From: CAWGGS01 sp963822095
GTDB lineage: Bacteria; Desulfobacterota; Desulfobulbia; Desulfobulbales; Desulfocapsaceae
DNA length: 64,000 nucleotides
Assembly (NCBI GenBank): GCA_963822095.1
Contig: CAWGGS010000039.1
Coordinates: 124,001-188,000, forward strand
Direction of reading: 5' to 3'
Shown: positions 33,985-43,387 of the stretch, piece by piece
How positions within the stretch are numbered: position 1 is the stretch's first letter
How the letters are laid out: every line of letters begins with the position of its first letter
The notes under the pieces: model-generated
What the model saw: only the letters and a program-made list of their open reading frames with translations
Told to the model about the DNA's origin: nothing
Databases searched by the model: none
Position numbers and translations under genes: made by a program

Positions 33985-35754
33985 TTAATGGTTATTATCC
34001 CGTAAAAGCTCCGGAAAATCCCAATAGAAAAATTCGTTATCACGAGGACCTTCATCGGTGAGTCTTCGAGATTTCTCACCCTCTTTCAGATCGGCTCTTC
34101 TGATTTTCCCGCTGATAGTCTTTGGCAATTCGGAGACGAATTCGATAATCCTGGGAATTTTGAATCTGGCCAGATTTTCCGTCGCAAGCCGGAACAGTTC
34201 CAAGGCCAACTCCCAGGACGGTTTATATCCCCTGTTCAATATGATATAGGCCTTTACAATCTGATATCTCTTCGGATCCGGGGCCCCGACAACAGCCGCT
34301 TCACCGACCGCCGGATGCTCAACGAGTACATTTTCCACATCAAAAGGGCCGATCCGATAATCCGATGACCTGATCACATCATCCGACCTTCCGACAAACC
34401 ACCAATAACCATCCTCGTCGAAAATTGCACGATCCCCGGTATAATAATAATTGTCGACAAAAACAGCTTCCGTCTTTTCAGGATCGTCGATATATCCCAT
34501 AAAAAGCCCAAGCGGCCGCCAACGATCAAGACGAACGACAATATGCCCCGCCTGACCGGGTTTGGTCACAGGCCTCCCCCCATTGTCCAACAGGACCATA
34601 TCATACATTTGGGAAGGGAAGCCGAAGGAGCCGATTCGCATCTTTCCCTCCATCCATGGAGGATTACCGATCATCGCCGTGGATTCGGTCTGCCCATAAA
34701 AATCCCGGATCTCCGTTCCGGTATATCGCTTCCATCGGTTGATCACTTCAGGATTCAAAGGTTCCCCGGCACTCATCGACTGTCTGATATTGGTGAGATT
34801 ATGATTTTTCATATCAAGATTGATGAACATCCGCCAGGCAGTTGGTGGGGCGCAAAAGGTTGTCACTCCGCAGGATTCCAAAGCGTCCAGATAGCCATGC
34901 CCGTCAAACACCTTGAAATTGAATCCCGTTGCAGTAGCTCCCATATTCAAAGGTGCGAAAAAACTTGACCAGGCCCATTTGGCCCACCCGGGGGCGGAGA
35001 GATTGTGATGGATATCGTCGGGCCGAATACCGATCATTATATTGGTCGAAAGATGCCCGACAGGATATGAGACCGCCGTGTGGCCGACTTTTTTTGGAGG
35101 TCCGGAAGTCCCGGAAGTAAAAAAACAAAAGAGAAGATCATCGCACCTGCACAATTCAGCTTCGGCTTCAATATCTCCATGCTTGACGTCATCGTAACTC
35201 GTCCACCCCTTTTTATCACCGATTACCAGTTTCAGCTTGGGCTTCACCCCGGCAACTTCAATGGCAGCATCAATCATATCTGTATAGCCTGCCTCGGATA
35301 GGATCACATCAGGAGGATAGGCCTCGAACCTGTACTGCATCTCCCGCATGATAAGAGAGGTGGCAGTAAGAACGATCACCAGCCCTCCTTTCATGCAGGC
35401 ATAGGCCGCAAACCAGGTCTCGGGTATGAGGGGGACCATCATATACATATTATCCCCCTTTTGAACACCTGCCTCGCGCAACGTATTTAATAATTTATTT
35501 CCATTATCAGCAAATTGCTTATAGGTGAAGCTTTCTTTTCGCTGACTGGGAAGATCCATCCAGATAAGAGCCGTATTGTCACCTCGTTCCCGGACATGAA
35601 GCCCGTCGAAGATATCCGCCGCCCAGTTAAAATGCGGCGGCATTTCCATGGTATTCAATCTTTGAAAAAAGTCTCGGGCAATCGCCTCCTTGCGGGTATT
35701 GTCTTCCATCATGTTCAATTCCATGACTTCCTTGTACAACTGTCTCATGCCCAT
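33985..35754 (-). CDS. Medium-chain acyl-CoA synthetase-like AMP-forming ligase
   Basis: Adenylate-forming acid:CoA ligase of 589 residues, most like the medium-chain (ACSM-type) branch. Motifs in order: P-loop 'FFTSGTSGPPKKVGH' near residue 225, 'FYGQTESTA' near 350 (the A5 substrate/ATP motif), 'YYTGDRA' near 435, 'GRSDDVIRSSDYRIGP' near 452 (hinge) and 'LPKTISGKIRR' with the catalytic Lys near 557. It would activate a carboxylic acid for the neighbouring CoA-transferase and IcmF steps. The real substrate (butyrate, isobutyrate, aromatic or medium-chain acid) cannot be read directly. The start could be the ATG two codons later. Confidence 0.9.
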   Translation of the reverse strand: MGMRQLYKEVMELNMMEDNTRKEAIARDFFQRLNTMEMPPHFNWAADIFDGLHVRERGDNTALIWMDLPSQRKESFTYKQFADNGNKLLNTLREAGVQKGDNMYMMVPLIPETWFAAYACMKGGLVIVLTATSLIMREMQYRFEAYPPDVILSEAGYTDMIDAAIEVAGVKPKLKLVIGDKKGWTSYDDVKHGDIEAEAELCRCDDLLFCFFTSGTSGPPKKVGHTAVSYPVGHLSTNIMIGIRPDDIHHNLSAPGWAKWAWSSFFAPLNMGATATGFNFKVFDGHGYLDALESCGVTTFCAPPTAWRMFINLDMKNHNLTNIRQSMSAGEPLNPEVINRWKRYTGTEIRDFYGQTESTAMIGNPPWMEGKMRIGSFGFPSQMYDMVLLDNGGRPVTKPGQAGHIVVRLDRWRPLGLFMGYIDDPEKTEAVFVDNYYYTGDRAIFDEDGYWWFVGRSDDVIRSSDYRIGPFDVENVLVEHPAVGEAAVVGAPDPKRYQIVKAYIILNRGYKPSWELALELFRLATENLARFKIPRIIEFVSELPKTISGKIRRADLKEGEKSRRLTDEGPRDNEFFYWDFPELLRDNNH

Positions 35755-35945
35755 ACACTTGCCTCTTAAGTAGATGTAATAACAGACACCGATAAGGTGG
35801 GCTCCTTGCTTTTTTTCATCAGATGATTTCCCCTATCATACTTGTCCCTACAGCGCAATAATTTTTCCAAAAGACATCCCGCTCAGTTTGACCGCTGAAA
35901 AAGTACAAGACAGGTAACCCGTGCATCGGGTATCATTTTTTAAAA

Positions 35946-35978
35946 CCAGTATGGCTGGCCCAAACAGGCCGACCACAA
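35946..35978 (+). repeat. Short hairpin repeat, copy 3
   Basis: CCAGTATGGCTGG then CCCAAACAGGCCGACCACAA, about 70 bp before the radical SAM gene. The first half matches copy 1 in 12 of 13 bases; the second half has drifted, but GGCTG/CAGGCC can still pair. Confidence 0.5.
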
Positions 35979-36050
35979 CGAATTATGGGAGCCCGTCTCT
36001 CTGGCATGGTAAGGCCTTTAGTCCTTAGAGACTTCTTTATATAAAGAGAT

Positions 36051-37010
36051 ATGGCACAATTGAAACTGAATCAAGAATGCCGTCTCTGCCCCAAAGCATG
36101 CGGAATCGAACGAAGAACAGGGCAGGGGTTTTGCGGAACCGACGACGGCATCGACGTCGCCTCGGTCACCCTCCATCATGGAGAGGAACCCTGCATCAGT
36201 GGCAACAACGGTATCTGCAACATCTTTTTTTCAGGATGCAATTTGCAATGCCTCTACTGCCAAAATTATCAGATCTCCAGGTCCGCAGGGAGACTGACAG
36301 GAACCATCCGTTCCCTGGCGGAGCTCATAAAGCGCATTGTCTGTATTCTGGAACAAGGGGTCGAGAGCATCGGTTTTGTCTCCCCTTCCCATATGGTACC
36401 TCAGGTCAAAATCATTCTAGAGGCCTTGCACGGTAAGGGTTTTTTCCCGATCGTCGTTTACAATACCAATGCCTATGAAAGAATAGAAACTCTCCGGTCC
36501 TTGGAGGGTTTGGTAGACGTCTATCTTCCCGATCTGAAATACCTGGATCCGGAACTTTCCGCCCGCTGGTCGCACTGTCCCGACTACCCTGAAGTTGCAA
36601 CGAAAGCCGTCAAAGAAATGTATAGGCAGAAGGGCAACAGACTCATTTTTGCCGAAAACGGGAAAATTCAATCCGGAATGATCGTCAGGCACCTGGTCCT
36701 GCCCGGATACTCCTCCGACAGTGTTGCCGTCTTCAGGTTTTTGGCCGAGGAGCTGTCAAACAGGCTCGCCATATCCTTGATGGCCCAGTACCACCCGACA
36801 CCGGACGTTCTCTGCCATCCACCCTTGAATAGAAGAGTCACCCCATGGGAATACCGTCGTGTTGTCGCGGCAATCGATGATTTTGGATTTGAAACCGGCT
36901 GGTTACAGGAAAGTAACAGTCCTGATTACTATCTCCCCGACTTTTCGCTGACGTCACCTTTTAACGATCAAGAGACCGCGCCGGAACCGCCACCACCCCG
37001 CCATTTCTAG
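36051..37010 (+). CDS. Radical SAM protein, PflA/PflX-like
   Basis: A 319-residue radical S-adenosylmethionine protein of the 'putative pyruvate formate-lyase activating enzyme' family. The radical SAM cluster motif CNLQCLYC has Cys63, Cys67 and Cys70. An N-terminal four-Cys cluster (Cys10, 13, 17, 28: 'CRLCPKAC', 'GFCG') may hold a metal. The target is unknown and no glycyl-radical enzyme is nearby, so it is not necessarily an activase. Its end overlaps the convergent aapP stop by 4 bp. Confidence 0.88.
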   Translation: MAQLKLNQECRLCPKACGIERRTGQGFCGTDDGIDVASVTLHHGEEPCISGNNGICNIFFSGCNLQCLYCQNYQISRSAGRLTGTIRSLAELIKRIVCILEQGVESIGFVSPSHMVPQVKIILEALHGKGFFPIVVYNTNAYERIETLRSLEGLVDVYLPDLKYLDPELSARWSHCPDYPEVATKAVKEMYRQKGNRLIFAENGKIQSGMIVRHLVLPGYSSDSVAVFRFLAEELSNRLAISLMAQYHPTPDVLCHPPLNRRVTPWEYRRVVAAIDDFGFETGWLQESNSPDYYLPDFSLTSPFNDQETAPEPPPPRHF

Positions 37011-37774
37011 TGGAGGATCTGGCTTAAGAACTTTTTGGTCCGTTCATTCTGAGGGTGATAAAAGAAGTCGTCGGGATTGTTCTGTTCAACAATTTGACCC
37101 GCATCCATAAACAGCACCCGGTGGGCTACGCTTCGGGCAAAACCCATTTCATGTGAAACGACCAGCATGGTCATCCCCTCTTTGGCCAGGTCTATCATGA
37201 CATCCAAGACCTCTTTAACCATCTCGGGATCGAGTGCGCTGGTGGGTTCGTCAAAGAGCATTACCTTTGGTTTCATGCAAAGGCTACGGGCAATGGCCAC
37301 TCGCTGTTGCTGTCCCCCCGATAACTGGCCGGGAAATTTTTGTGCCTGCTCAGCAATTTGCACCTTTTCCAGGTAATACATGGCCGTCTCCTCGGCCTCG
37401 GCCCGGGGAACCTTCCTCACCCAGATGGGCCCCAAGGTCAGGTTATCCAGAATCGTCAGATGAGGAAAGAGATTGAAATGCTGGAAGACCATCCCAACCT
37501 CGGTTCGTATTTTCTCGATATTTTTAATATCTTTTGAAAGTTCGATATCGTTAACGATAATCCTGCCTCGCTGGTGCTCTTCCAGACGATTGAGACAGCG
37601 GATCAATGTCGATTTGCCGGATCCGGAGGGACCGCAGATAACGATTCGCTCACCCTTTTGCACAGTCAGGTTAATATCCGTAAGGACATGAAAATCCCCA
37701 TACCACTTGTGCATATCGATTATTTTGATAATGGCCTTGTTCTCATCTATATTCTGGGTGGCTTCTGTAATCAT
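37007..37774 (-). CDS. aapP: General L-amino-acid ABC transporter ATPase AapP
   Basis: Cytoplasmic ATPase (255 residues) of a polar amino-acid uptake system. Motifs: Walker A 'GPSGSGKST', signature 'LSGGQQQRVAIARSL', Walker B 'VMLFDEPTSALDP', and 'VVSHEMGFA' with the H-loop. It is the last gene of a four-gene set in the order aapJ-Q-M-P on the minus strand. Confidence 0.93.
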   Translation of the reverse strand: MITEATQNIDENKAIIKIIDMHKWYGDFHVLTDINLTVQKGERIVICGPSGSGKSTLIRCLNRLEEHQRGRIIVNDIELSKDIKNIEKIRTEVGMVFQHFNLFPHLTILDNLTLGPIWVRKVPRAEAEETAMYYLEKVQIAEQAQKFPGQLSGGQQQRVAIARSLCMKPKVMLFDEPTSALDPEMVKEVLDVMIDLAKEGMTMLVVSHEMGFARSVAHRVLFMDAGQIVEQNNPDDFFYHPQNERTKKFLSQILH

Positions 37775-37832
37775 CTCTTTGCCTTCATGTTGAGGTAATT
37801 AATGTAAATTCAACAACCTATCTTAGATTTCC

Positions 37833-38921
37833 TTAGGTCTTCAGGTCATCTTCAAGACTGCGGCTGAAATTCGACATAGCAAAACAACCTCCGAAATACA
37901 GAAGAGCGATAAAGATATAGGCCTCGGTACTGAACCCCGACCATTCCGGATTGGATAATGTTACCTGGGTGGTTTTCATCAAATCGAAAAGACCTATAAT
38001 TATAACCAGTGATGTGTCTTTGAATGCTGAAATCAGAATACTCACCGTAGGCGGAATGACGACCTTAAGAGCCTGGGGCAAGATGATCAGACGCATCTTC
38101 TGCGAATAATCCAGGCCGAGGGCTTCCGCCGCCTCATACTGTCCACTGGGGATTGCCTGTAGCCCGCCGCGTACGACTTCTGCAATATAGGCCGCAGTGA
38201 ACATGATGATGGCCACCTGTGCCCGCAGAATCTTGTCAATGGTGATTCCTTCCGGCAAAAACAAGGGAAACATCACCGACGACATGAAAAGCAGACTGAT
38301 CAATGGGACACCCCGTATCAGTTCAATATAGACGATACTGAGTGTTTTAATCGCTGGAAGAGAGGATTTACGGCCCAGGGCCAACAAAACGCCAAGAGGA
38401 TAGGCAGCCGTCAAACCGAAAAGAGACAACATCAAGGTCAGAATGATACCGCTCCATTTCGTCGATTCGACCACTGACAGACCGAAAAGCCCTCCCCGCA
38501 TGAACACTCCCATAACCACGACGCCTCCGACCCAGACATAGATCAGGTTCTTGTTCCAAAAACGTCGGTTGTGACTGAAAATTACCAGAAGAATAAAAAT
38601 CACGATGGAGACCGTCGGCCGCCATTGCTCATCGTAGGGATAAAAGCCGAAAAGAATGAAACGAAAATTATTTGTTACAACTGACCAGCAGGCACCGGTC
38701 GATTCTTTGCAGACCTGTCCCGAAGATGTCCAGTCAGCATTAAAGAAAGCCCATTTTACAAGCGGAGGGACGATCGCATAAAGGCAGAAGAGGATAAAAA
38801 TCGTCAGCAGGGAATTAAGAGGGGTGTTAAACAGATTTTCTCTCATCCAACCGATGACGCCGACACTTGTGATCGGTGGTTTGAGTTCGGAACCGGCCGT
38901 GATCTCTTTTGAACTTTCCAT
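37833..38921 (-). CDS. aapM: General L-amino-acid ABC transporter permease AapM
   Basis: Inner-membrane permease of 362 residues with the EAA-type coupling motif 'ALGLDYSQKMRLIILPQAL' and the family segment 'IELIRGVPLISLLFMSSVMFPLFLP'. A long N-terminal region with extra membrane spans and a periplasmic loop is typical of AapM, as opposed to short HisM/GlnP permeases. It lies 3 bp from aapQ, so the two are co-translated. Confidence 0.92.
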   Translation of the reverse strand: MESSKEITAGSELKPPITSVGVIGWMRENLFNTPLNSLLTIFILFCLYAIVPPLVKWAFFNADWTSSGQVCKESTGACWSVVTNNFRFILFGFYPYDEQWRPTVSIVIFILLVIFSHNRRFWNKNLIYVWVGGVVVMGVFMRGGLFGLSVVESTKWSGIILTLMLSLFGLTAAYPLGVLLALGRKSSLPAIKTLSIVYIELIRGVPLISLLFMSSVMFPLFLPEGITIDKILRAQVAIIMFTAAYIAEVVRGGLQAIPSGQYEAAEALGLDYSQKMRLIILPQALKVVIPPTVSILISAFKDTSLVIIIGLFDLMKTTQVTLSNPEWSGFSTEAYIFIALLYFGGCFAMSNFSRSLEDDLKT

Positions 38922-38924
38922 AAC

Positions 38925-40121
38925 TTATCTTTCCACCAAGGCTTTTTTCTTATTGTACCAATTCATGAAAAGGGAGGTCACCAGGCTGATAAATAAATAG
39001 ACAATCATGATTAAAGCAACCCCTTCGATGGCCTGACCTGTCTGATTTATGGTGGTATTAGCCACCGCAACAAAATCCGGATAACCGATAGCGATAGCAA
39101 GCGAGCTGTTCTTCGTCAGATTCAGCATCTGGCTGGTGAGCGGTGGAATGATGATACGCAAGGCCTGAGGAAGAATAACCAGCCCCAGGACTCGCCTCGG
39201 TTTCAGTCCAAGGCTCACGGCTGCTTCGGTCTGCCCCTTCGATATGGCCTGGATGCCGCTCCGGACTATCTCCGCGACAAAAGCTGAAGTATAGAGCACA
39301 AGCCCGAGTAAAAGAGCTCCAAATTCCGGACTGAAATTGATCCCCCCTTCAAAATTGAACCCGATGAGATGAGGGACATTCAACTCTTTAGGAGCTCCAC
39401 CCACAGCCCAGGTAATCACCGGTAAAAGAACTGCCAGCCCTATTGCACACCATCCTGCAGGAAAAATCTGACCTGTCTTGTCCTGTCTCACCCGTGCCCA
39501 TCTGCGCAGAATATATCCAGCCACAAGAGCGGCAATGAAGGCTATACCCACCCAGACATAGACAGGGTTATCAGCAGGTAGAGGATAATAAAATCCACGG
39601 TTGTTAAAAAAGACACCAGGCAAAGGATGCATCGATTTGCGCGGTGAAGGAAGATTGCTATGGAATATTGTGTACCAGAAAAAGAGCTGCAACAGGACGG
39701 GAATATTTTGCAGGACCTCTATATATATGGCCGCAGCCCTCGAAACCAGCCAGTTTGTCGACAACCGGGCCACGCCGACCACTACCCCCAACAGGATAGT
39801 TAAAACTATCCCTAAAAAAGAGACCTTCAGCGTATTCAGCAAGCCTACCGCCAAAGCGCGGGCATAAGAATTGGCCGCCGAATAGGCTATGACCGACTCA
39901 CCAATCTCGAATCCTGCCTCTCGATGCAGAAAACCAAACCCTGTTCGGATAGACTGCTTGGCGAGGTTGGTCTGGGCGTTGTAAAAAAGATAGTAGCCGA
40001 ACGAGATTACCAGGCTCAGGACAACAGCTTGATAAAAAATAGCGAGTTTATCCGGGTCACGCCAAAAAGGAATCTGCTCAACCGTATTTATTTCCTTAAC
40101 TTTCGTTTGCCCTCCCGACAC
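38925..40121 (-). CDS. aapQ: General L-amino-acid ABC transporter permease AapQ
   Basis: Second permease, 398 residues, with 'SLGLKPRRVLGLVILPQALRIIIPPL' as the ATPase-contact loop and 'VEIVRSGIQAISKGQTEAA'-type transport core. Like AapM it carries an N-terminal extension and insert typical of the Aap/Bzt family. aapM starts 3 bp downstream; a hairpin separates it from aapJ. Confidence 0.92.
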   Translation of the reverse strand: MSGGQTKVKEINTVEQIPFWRDPDKLAIFYQAVVLSLVISFGYYLFYNAQTNLAKQSIRTGFGFLHREAGFEIGESVIAYSAANSYARALAVGLLNTLKVSFLGIVLTILLGVVVGVARLSTNWLVSRAAAIYIEVLQNIPVLLQLFFWYTIFHSNLPSPRKSMHPLPGVFFNNRGFYYPLPADNPVYVWVGIAFIAALVAGYILRRWARVRQDKTGQIFPAGWCAIGLAVLLPVITWAVGGAPKELNVPHLIGFNFEGGINFSPEFGALLLGLVLYTSAFVAEIVRSGIQAISKGQTEAAVSLGLKPRRVLGLVILPQALRIIIPPLTSQMLNLTKNSSLAIAIGYPDFVAVANTTINQTGQAIEGVALIMIVYLFISLVTSLFMNWYNKKKALVER

Positions 40122-40166
40122 GTTCTCTCTCCGGGCTAAATAGATGTTTTATAGGAACACACTGTA

Positions 40167-40198
40167 CAAAGGGCCTGGTCACCTTTCCGACCAGGCCC
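40167..40198 (-). terminator. Attenuator hairpin between aapJ and aapQ
   Basis: GGGCCTGGTC (40171-40180) and GACCAGGCCC (40189-40198) form a perfect 10-bp stem with an 8-base loop, followed by TTTG on the minus strand. Its place right after aapJ suggests partial termination, giving more binding protein than permease, as in the liv operon of this window. Confidence 0.75.
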
Positions 40199-40223
40199 GT
40201 CTCCTGCGATTTACAATCTCAAT

Positions 40224-41252
40224 CTATTTGAAAGGTGGAGAATACATCAACCCCCCATCTTTCCATTGGGCATTCAGCCCCCGTTTGAGGCCCAGCTTGG
40301 TATGGACACCGACATTACGTTCAAAGACCTCACCGTAATTGCCGACATATTTGACGATGTTATAGGCAAACTTCTCGTCAAGGCCAAGGGCTTTGCCGTT
40401 TCCTGGGGTAACACCAAGGAATCGTTTGATATTCGGATCATTACTCTTTAACATCTCGTCAACATTCTTCGAGGTGATACCCAGATCTTCAGCATCGATC
40501 ATTGCCAGAACGCTGAAATCAACAATATCCTTCCATTGGTTGTCACCATGACGAACGGCCGGAGCCAAAGGTTCTTTGGAAATAATTTCCGGCAGAATCA
40601 CATAATCCTGAGGATTTGACGCCACAGCCCTGATACCGGCCAACTGCGAAGAATCGGAGGTCAAGACATCACAACGACCGGCAAAAAATGCCTGGTAGAG
40701 CTCGGTGTTCTGTTCGATAACCACCGGTTTCATTTTCATATTATGGGCTCTGAAAAAGTCAGCGGCATTCTGCTCGGTTGTCGTTCCGGGAAGAACACAG
40801 ACACTGGCACCATTGAGCTCTTTGGCACTTTTAATCCCTAATTTTTTAGGTACCAGAAAACCCTGACCGTCATAGTAATTGACGGCGACAAAATCCAGAC
40901 CCAACTCGGTCTCCCGGGTCAGGGTACGCGTTGCGTTTCGACAAAGGACATCGATCTCTTTCGATTGAAGGGCCGTAAATCGTGTCTGCGTCGTCAGCGT
41001 GACAAACTTCACTTTATCGGGAGTTCCAAAAATAGCCGCTGATATGGCTCTGGCTGTGTCCACATCCAGACCACGCCATACCCCTTTTTCGTCCGGCATC
41101 CCAAATCCGAACAGTCCACCGTTGACGCCCACCTTCACATATCCCCGGGCCTTTACCGCATTCAAAGTCTCACCAGCTTTAGCTACCGGTGCTAGGCCGA
41201 CCAATAGAATGGCAGCCAGCATGATCATCATTCCTGCTTTCAAGAGCTTCAT
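40224..41252 (-). CDS. aapJ: General L-amino-acid ABC transporter binding protein AapJ
   Basis: Periplasmic binding protein of 342 residues with a signal peptide ending near 'APVAKA'. The family's 'GYVKVGVNGGLFGFGMPDEKGVWRGLDVD' opening and 'DVLTSDSSQLAGIRA' hinge are visible. AapJ-type systems take up a broad range of L-amino acids. Upstream at 41384-41421 lies a conserved promoter-like element shared with dedA. Confidence 0.93.
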   Translation of the reverse strand: MKLLKAGMMIMLAAILLVGLAPVAKAGETLNAVKARGYVKVGVNGGLFGFGMPDEKGVWRGLDVDTARAISAAIFGTPDKVKFVTLTTQTRFTALQSKEIDVLCRNATRTLTRETELGLDFVAVNYYDGQGFLVPKKLGIKSAKELNGASVCVLPGTTTEQNAADFFRAHNMKMKPVVIEQNTELYQAFFAGRCDVLTSDSSQLAGIRAVASNPQDYVILPEIISKEPLAPAVRHGDNQWKDIVDFSVLAMIDAEDLGITSKNVDEMLKSNDPNIKRFLGVTPGNGKALGLDEKFAYNIVKYVGNYGEVFERNVGVHTKLGLKRGLNAQWKDGGLMYSPPFK

Positions 41253-41383
41253 CCTTTCCTCCTTTTATCACTTTTAGGGTTGTGTGTTTTCCGCAGGACA
41301 AACACAATGGAAACGTTCAAGGTTGCTTTCTGGGGTAATAATGCAGTTCTGGAAACAAAAAATAATTGCGTTCAATTATGAGG

Positions 41384-41421
41384 CTAGCACATTCCCGGGG
41401 CGTTTTCAATATTTTTTAACT
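41384..41421 (-). promoter_or_regulatory. Conserved 38-nt promoter-like element, copy upstream of aapJ
   Basis: Read on the minus strand, TTGAAA is followed after 17 bases by TAGCCT preceded by TGC (an extended -10). The whole block differs at only 4 of 38 positions from 61752-61789 upstream of dedA. The predicted start would leave a leader of about 125 nt before aapJ. Confidence 0.6.
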
Positions 41422-41977
41422 TATATATCTCTATTGATGAAATTTCCCATCTTGCCGCAATCACTGAAATTTCCAGCGCAAAAGCCTCCCCCTGCCCTGA
41501 AGGCAGACGTTTGTAAACGTTCTCACCGTTCTTTTCTTTCTTCCATTGATTCAAAAGCCATCCAGCGAAGAATCGCTCTATGGATCTGCATTTTCCCGGA
41601 TCCTTTATCATCGAAAAAGCACAGCAATCTCTATGCCAATACTCTATCCACGGGGACGAAAGGACGCTGTTCTTAGCTTGATGGCTAAATACCAATCCGT
41701 TACGGGGCATCCAAACCGTTTCGTTCATCCCAATAACCAGGCACGATGACAGAGATAAATTGATCATATAATCAAACCTTGCCGTCTTCATAATGAATGA
41801 TTCAGATATATTGCTTTGAAAATAAAAGAAAAAACAAAAATATGCTCAAATCATCAACTGTTTAGCATTTTTTACCACGAACTAATCCGACGAAAATAAA
41901 AGGTACTCCTGCAAAATATCGAAAAGCCTTTGAAATCAAAAACGGTATCGACAACCGTGATCGTGCAGGATCATTTC

Positions 41978-42023
41978 GGGGAAAGGAGCAATAGAAGGTT
42001 AGGCTTTTCTGGCGCCTTTCCCC
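41978..42023 (-). terminator. Hairpin downstream of the class III CoA-transferase gene
   Basis: GGGGAAAGG (41978-41986) pairs with CCTTTCCCC (42015-42023), with GC pairs extending inward and a loop of about 22 bases. There is no U-tract on the minus strand, so termination is uncertain. Confidence 0.4.
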
Positions 42024-42037
42024 TCTGTTTGGCTCTA

Positions 42038-43171
42038 TCAGGTTGGAGCAATTTCCCAGTTCTCGAAAACCTCATGGGCTTGAATTTCCTTCAAGGGAGG
42101 GCGTTTTTTCGGAGAAACTCCGTCTACCAATGCAGGAAAGTTGTTTTCAAAACCGGACAATCGACCGTCTGAAAACTGGATAATTCCCCGCTCACGCACC
42201 TGCGGATGCTCCTTAACCTCACCAAACTCCAATACCGGCTCCAGGCAGCAGTCAACATCGGCAGCCAATTCACTCCATTCCCTAAAGTTACGGCTGGCAA
42301 AAAGACTTTGAAGCTCAGATATAAGGGCACTTTGCGGCAAAGGTTCCCTCTGCCGCTCTATCCAATCAGGCCGTTCAACCGCTTGACAGAAGGACAACCA
42401 GAATTTCTCCTCGATCGCGGCAAAGGCCATGAAGCGATCATCGGATGTCCGATAGATATGATAGTAGGCAGCACCACCCGTTAACAGTCCATGGGCTCGT
42501 GCAATGTTCTGGGGATCACGTCCGGCCATACCAAAACCAATTGATTGCCAGGACAACGCGGTCTCGAAAAGACTGACATCGATATGACTCCCCTTCCCTG
42601 AGATACCGCGACGCAATAAAGCGGCAAGTATCATGATAACCGCCTGTTGTGCCCCGGCATGATCGGCAAGGGGAGGAAAAATGATCACCGGCTCTTTTTC
42701 CGTCCCTGTGGCGGACAAACCACCTGTCAATGCCATATAAGAAAGGTCATGCCCACCACGAAGGCGATAGGGACCTGTCTGACCAAAGCCGGAAAGAGCA
42801 CAGTGAACAAGACCCGGATTAAGCATTTTCAAACGCTTGCTATCGAAGCCGAGACGCTCCATTACTCCGGGCCGAAAGGACTCCAGAAGAATGTCCGCAC
42901 CTTTCACCAACCTTTCAAAGACCTCTTTGTCAGTCCTTGTCTTCAGGTTTAACCGGATAATCGATTTGCCAGCATTGACTTGTTTATAAAAAGGGGAAAT
43001 ACCGTCGGGGTCCACCGCGATAAACCTCCGCATGGGGTCTCCGGCCGGCGGTTCAACTTTGACGACATCAGCTCCCAGATCGGCCAAAATCTGGGTGGCA
43101 AACGGTCCAGGAAGGTATTGGCTGAGATCAAGGACTTTCACTCCGGCAAGACATTGTTGAACTGTATTCAC
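42038..43171 (-). CDS. Class III CoA-transferase / alpha-methylacyl-CoA racemase-like (CaiB family)
   Basis: A CaiB/BaiF-family protein of 377 residues. The opening 'VKVLDLSQYLPGPFATQILADLGADVVKVEPP' and the 'GHDLSYMALTG' motif with Asp142 are family hallmarks. The GHD-Y form resembles alpha-methylacyl-CoA racemases as much as CoA transferases. It would work on branched acyl-CoAs, fitting the IcmF and ligase genes 7-14 kb away. It stands alone on the minus strand. Confidence 0.85.
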   Translation of the reverse strand: MNTVQQCLAGVKVLDLSQYLPGPFATQILADLGADVVKVEPPAGDPMRRFIAVDPDGISPFYKQVNAGKSIIRLNLKTRTDKEVFERLVKGADILLESFRPGVMERLGFDSKRLKMLNPGLVHCALSGFGQTGPYRLRGGHDLSYMALTGGLSATGTEKEPVIIFPPLADHAGAQQAVIMILAALLRRGISGKGSHIDVSLFETALSWQSIGFGMAGRDPQNIARAHGLLTGGAAYYHIYRTSDDRFMAFAAIEEKFWLSFCQAVERPDWIERQREPLPQSALISELQSLFASRNFREWSELAADVDCCLEPVLEFGEVKEHPQVRERGIIQFSDGRLSGFENNFPALVDGVSPKKRPPLKEIQAHEVFENWEIAPT

Positions 43172-43387
43172 TTCTCCTCCGCTTCAGCAGACTTTTATTG
43201 AAAAAACTCCTCTCCGATGGGTATCCATCTCATCGATCTTGTACCAGACATCGCTATTGAAAGCACCCCCTTTCATAACCAGTCTGGATGAGGCTACGCA
43301 TTCAGCCATCAAGAGTATTGACTTTTGTCGTATCTCTTATCATTTTATTCTGTAGTTCAATCTATACTCTTTCAGCAGGAGATATCC

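Larger units (their letters stand above)
41253..42037. other. 785-bp region upstream of aapJ
   Basis: This holds the aapJ leader, the conserved promoter element (41384-41421) and a hairpin near the CoA-transferase 3' end (41978-42023). A 135-codon minus-strand frame (41384-41791) ends inside the promoter element and is rejected as a gene. Confidence 0.5.

Noticed and set aside
41384..41791. 135-codon minus-strand frame upstream of aapJ
   Set aside because: Its C-terminal codons lie inside the 38-nt promoter element shared with dedA, and no family is recognised. It is probably a chance frame.
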